The notes under the pieces: model-generated
Told to the model about the DNA's origin: nothing
The model's database searches: none
The model's input: only the letters and a program-made list of their open reading frames with translations
Made by a program: the position numbers and the translations under genes
Assembly: GCA_963669155.1 (NCBI GenBank)
Contig: OZ022581.1
Coordinates: 9,258,627 to 9,322,626 of the forward strand
Source: Arbacia lixula
Taxonomy: Eukaryota > Echinodermata > Echinoidea > Arbacioida > Arbaciidae
DNA: 64,000 nucleotides
Reading direction: 5' to 3'
In this document: in pieces, positions 61,366 through 64,000 of the stretch
How positions within the stretch are numbered: position 1 is the first letter of the stretch
How the letters are laid out: each line of letters opens with the position of its first letter

Positions 61366-64000
61366 TCAACTGGACTCCATGCTCTTCACCATTGTGCTAA
61401 GATGATCCCTAACTGCTGCGTCCATGACAGCATACATGTCCTTACACCCCTTCCGTGCTGCCTCCAGCACGTCATCAAGGTGGTCAACATGCAGCGGAGA
61501 ATCCATTTTGAACAGCGCAATCTGCTCTGACTTCGGCAACATAGCAACGGTCACCACGGGCCCGCCCTGCGTCTCTTCCAGGTAGCTGACATCTGTGAGG
61601 GGCTGGTCGTTCACGAAGCCTGCTGAACACGCGCAGACGTAGTCCTTCATGGGAATGCCTGCGTTGATGATGGCCAGGGTCGCTGCGTTAACACTTGCGC
61701 AGTAGTTGCCCCCATCCGCCTGCAGAATCTGTTGTAGAGTAATAGCAATCAAATAAAATCATATCATTTGAAAAATAAGCACACATCAAATTATTTAAAT
61801 CTGCACACCTAATAAGCTTATCTATGCTTTATCTATTCTATTCTCTATTTTGTAGATGTTGAATTTGCTGTCATAATAGAGGCTCAATTTTTGTAACCAG
61901 CTTTTACTAAAGTACTCAATCAAAATAACTTTTTCACAACATTGGACTTAATTTGATGTGATCCAATATAACATTATTCTGTACATGCACTACGTGTTAA
62001 AAAAAGTGTACATTAAATTGTTCCATGTGCACCACAGGGTGGTCGCCAGTGTAGAAAACCCATGGTGCAAACACCACGCGTCGGGTCCAGAAAGTGATTG
62101 TGAGCCACAGGTAAATTTACAATATCGGTCTTATACTTATTGTTTTTGCTTTCTTTGAGCCAAGCATTCCATAGCTGTGTACCATGCGTCCAGCACAGAT
62201 ATCTGACAAAAAGTGACATTCTGCTGTTTTGAGCCATGCACAAATGATTTCCTGGTGACCACCCTGGTACACCAGGGCCCGAGCATATTTTGACAATGTT
62301 CACACATTTTTGTCTGCAATTTTCAAACAGCAGCAAAAAAAAAAAAAATAATAATAATAAAACTGGCCATTCTATTGTCAGGACAGAAGTGTTACTAGCT
62401 GGTCACCATGCAGTCAAAATATTGTACATGGCTCAGGATGGTTCAGCCCCCACACCCCCCCAGAAGAGCCCCTAGAAAAATCAAAAGAGCCCTAGGGGTG
62501 GATTTTTGCACTGGCTCATCTTAATTCAACAGTTTTCTTCAGTGGAAATGGGATGTATTTATCAAATATTAAAACTAATCCTACATTGTACTGTCAGGCA
62601 AAATACACGTAGGTTGTAATTTTCTTTATCTCTTACCTGAACAAAGATATCAATCTGGGCTCTTGGATAGAGTTGAGTCTGTATAGTGGCTTCAAACGTC
62701 CTCTGGAGATGGAGAGACATTTCTGTTGACTTGCGGTCCCCTTGAGGACGCTTCTTCCTCTCGTTGGTGCTGAAGGTCGCCATGCTGTACTGACAGTTCA
62801 CCGTCACTTTGTCATGCTGGGGCTTTGTCCTCCCTCCAACAACCTTGGTGCGCAGACACAAAAAGGAGCAAACAAATAAATAACCATACCATGTCCACTT
62901 TGGTTAACATGCTCAAATATACTGCTGTGCAACATTATTCTGACCTTCTCTTAAGACTCACAACTATAGCGTGGGGTCCTACATCGAGTTTTTGACAATC
63001 GCATCAAAATTTTGGTTTGGTAAGTTGTTTGGGAAAAATGGCTGGGAAGAAATCACAAACACTCTAACCAAGTTAGTATAATTCTTTAGCCAGCATGATG
63101 GGCATTTTTTATGTCTGGTTGAGGTTGCTTTCTGTGTCAAAATCAGTGATTTAGACCTGTAGGGTATATTTTCGCACGCTAACTTTTTACGACTACGAAA
63201 ATAGTAATAATTTCAAATTGTGTCAACGGTCGGCAATCAATTGTAATCAAATCCTAGTGAAAACTAGCATGACTAGTTAGCTTTTCATTTATTCTGTGGG
63301 AGTTTTAGTACCTCCAGCCTTCAAGTTTCACACTTGCTATCCCAAAGAAACGTGCCAAATATGTGCAAACTGTCATGAAGTTGCAGATGTTTGTAAAAGG
63401 GATGGGGCCAGGCCATCTTTAACATCGATAGCGGACGAGATTGTTTTTAAACTGGCAAAATTTAGCATGACAGATTACTTTGGCGATGTAATCTTAATTA
63501 TCCCCAAGAGAAATGTTGAAACCTCAAATCGTTATGTATCATAATTTTTCTTTCTGGCACTTCGCCTACAACACTTCCTTTGCTTTGTTGGGGTTTTGAA
63601 AATGAAAGGAGGTATCAAACTTCTGCTTGTATTTTGTTATATTATCTATGGTGTCCAGAGTGATAGTTCTATTGATCTTTTTGTAGGAAGACTGAAGTCA
63701 GAGTTAAAAAAATAAAGATTATTATAAACTACAAAATCACGAAACTGGCAATTTTAACTGTGTCAACATACTAGCAACACAATAGCCAATAGGCATGAAG
63801 CTTGTTAGGATCTACATAACAAACATGAAAATGACTGTGTGGGTCTCCAAAAGATAAAAAGAACTGAACGAATGAGTACCTCATGTGGCCCATAAACTGT
63901 AGCAAGGGCCTTAGTATTTCCCTGTTCTATGTAGGCTGATCCATCTGCTTGGTCAAATACCCCGAGACGACATCGAATCTTCCTGAGTTCAGGCGGTCTC
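61366..64000 (-). CDS. EXOSC4: Exosome complex subunit EXOSC4 (RRP41), N-terminus outside window
   Basis: RNase PH-fold subunit of the six-membered ring of the RNA exosome, which threads RNA to the catalytic subunits for 3'-5' processing and decay in nucleus and cytoplasm; the animal ring itself is not catalytic. Visible coding exons, in transcript order: 64,000-63,880 (incomplete at the window edge), 62,843-62,637 and 61,728-61,366, ending in TGA. Introns are GT-AG and phase 0. Exon 1 part: FDQADGSAYIEQGNTKAL then YGPHE. Exon 2: VNCQYSMATFS and RAQIDIFVQ. Exon 3: LQADGGNYCASVNAATLA, then CACSAGFV and the C-terminus. All match RRP41 rather than the related RRP46/MTR3. Visible length is 229 residues against about 245 usual, so only about 15-20 N-terminal residues are missing. 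It converges with LSM14. Confidence 0.95.
61729..62636 (-). other. EXOSC4 intron between visible exons 2 and 3
   Basis: Donor GTAAGA, acceptor ACAACAG. It contains an A/AAT run (62,334-62,360) and an inverted pair around CACCACAGGGTGGTC (62,030) and GACCACCCTGGT (62,258) that may be a degraded element. No gene. Confidence 0.7.
62844..63879 (-). other. EXOSC4 intron between visible exons 1 and 2
   Basis: Donor GTACTC and acceptor CACCAAG. AT-rich, nothing else recognised. An open frame at 63,296-63,544 on the plus strand has no known domain. Confidence 0.7.

Overview
The window looks like animal nuclear DNA, AT-rich, with split genes, GT-AG introns, long non-coding spacers, many microsatellites and a dense load of small inverted-repeat transposons. 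Sequences of the two host genes and the repeat style fit an invertebrate deuterostome, most likely an echinoderm such as a sea urchin. That placement is inference from general similarity and was not tested.

Layout. Bases 1 to about 28,200 form a gene-poor region where I find no convincing protein gene. It holds CpG-rich patches (about 245-420, 10,440-10,760, 12,930-13,380, 19,330-20,520), simple repeats and a few short transposon relics. From 28,385 to 34,478 on the minus strand lies a nearly full-length Tx1/L1-type LINE with ORF1 (gag-like, CCHC knuckle) and ORF2 (AP endonuclease, reverse transcriptase, C-terminal zinc knuckle). It carries one frameshift and has GAA/TTC microsatellite on both sides, as expected for an element that targets TTC repeats. 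Bases 34,480-38,600 hold more non-autonomous elements, including a 1.1-kb head-to-head fold-back made from two Tc1-like transposon ends.

Two real host genes follow. LSM14 (38,884-46,862, plus strand, eight coding exons, 508 residues, then a long 3' UTR probably ending near 52,145) encodes a P-body/translation-repression protein with LSm, FDF, FFD and TFG boxes and RGG repeats. EXOSC4 (RRP41, minus strand, 61,366 to beyond 64,000) encodes a ring subunit of the RNA exosome; three exons are visible and only the N-terminus lies outside the window. The genes converge tail to tail and both act in cytoplasmic or nuclear RNA fate, but nothing in the sequence shows shared regulation.

The spacer between them (about 52,150-61,365) is packed with palindromic MITEs. 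The most striking is a three-level nest at 57,325-58,480: a 2 x 214-bp palindrome split at its exact central TA by a second palindromic element, which is itself split at a TTAA by a third element. Related copies sit in LSM14 introns and elsewhere. I did not find a new protein system; the unusual biology here is transposon architecture.
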